A DNA stretch of 6,649 bases, from assembly GCA_023700825.1 (NCBI GenBank), contig JAMPYE010000244.1:1-6649 (forward strand). Direction: 5' to 3'. This DNA comes from Thermoanaerobaculia bacterium (lineage in GTDB: Bacteria; Acidobacteriota; Thermoanaerobaculia; Gp7-AA8). Every line of letters begins with the position of its first letter. Position 1 is the stretch's first letter. Both the position numbers and the translations under genes were made by a program. Below, in pieces: positions 6,615 through 6,649 of the stretch. The notes under the pieces were generated by a model. The model was not told the origin of the DNA. It searched no databases and saw nothing but the letters and a program-made list of their open reading frames with translations.

Positions 6615-6649
6615 TGGAGTGCGGAAGCGACGCTCCCGCTGTCACTCGC
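6615..6649 (+). repeat. Two-hairpin palindromic repeat, copy 3 (truncated by window edge)
   Basis: TGGAGTGCG is followed by the hairpin GCGGAAGC-GAC-GCTCCCGC (6621-6639, one A-C mismatch), then TGTCACTCGC at the edge. It aligns without gaps over 35 bases to the start of copy 2 (6424-6458), in the same orientation, ending at the same point in the linker before the second hairpin. The first arm carries the GCGGAAGC form that the other copies have in their second arm. Confidence 0.7.

Noticed and set aside
6423..6649. CRISPR array or insertion sequence suggested by repeated palindromes after kgd
   Set aside because: Repeats are irregularly spaced, differ in stem sequence and occur in both orientations across the window. 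There is no transposase frame and no spacer-like unit structure.
6417..6649. Small gene downstream of kgd
   Set aside because: No frame with a plausible start, ribosome binding site and coding-like codon use was found; the sequence is dominated by palindromes.

Overview
This is a GC-rich bacterial window holding two plus-strand genes, two short intergenic regions and a family of small palindromic repeats. Gene 1 (base 2, open to the left edge, to 2473) is the C-terminal part of a large, probably secreted repeat protein. It has six tandem Ig-like DUF11/DUF7507-type domains followed by a C-terminal 'CxPGYWRNH' domain. Gene 2 (2688-6416) is a complete 1242-residue multifunctional 2-oxoglutarate dehydrogenase of the Kgd/OdhA type. 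It fuses an E2-type succinyltransferase core to an E1o thiamine-diphosphate dehydrogenase/decarboxylase.

The 214-base gap between the genes holds one copy of a two-hairpin repeat (2512-2573), a weak promoter candidate (about 2592-2620) and a Shine-Dalgarno sequence just before 2688. The 233 bases after gene 2 carry no convincing gene. They hold a second copy of the repeat in the opposite orientation (6423-6479), a small perfect hairpin (6509-6523), an AT-richer stretch able to fold into an interrupted 15-bp stem (6536-6584), and the first half of a third repeat copy cut off by the right edge (6615-6649).

The organism is probably not a typical actinobacterium, although Kgd is best known from that phylum. 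The Kgd sequence differs from the mycobacterial protein, including a longer segment around residues 931-956. DUF7507-type repeats ending in a CxPGYWRNH domain are familiar to me from Acidobacteriota and other GC-rich environmental lineages. Acidobacteriota or a neighbouring phylum is my best guess, from memory of family distribution and not from a search.

The two genes show no functional link: one is an extracytoplasmic repeat protein, the other a core TCA-cycle enzyme with its own ribosome binding site and a repeat-containing gap ahead of it. They are probably separate transcription units. I see no mobile element, CRISPR array, tRNA, rRNA or defence system. The least explained material is the intergenic repeat family and the folded AT-richer stretch after kgd.
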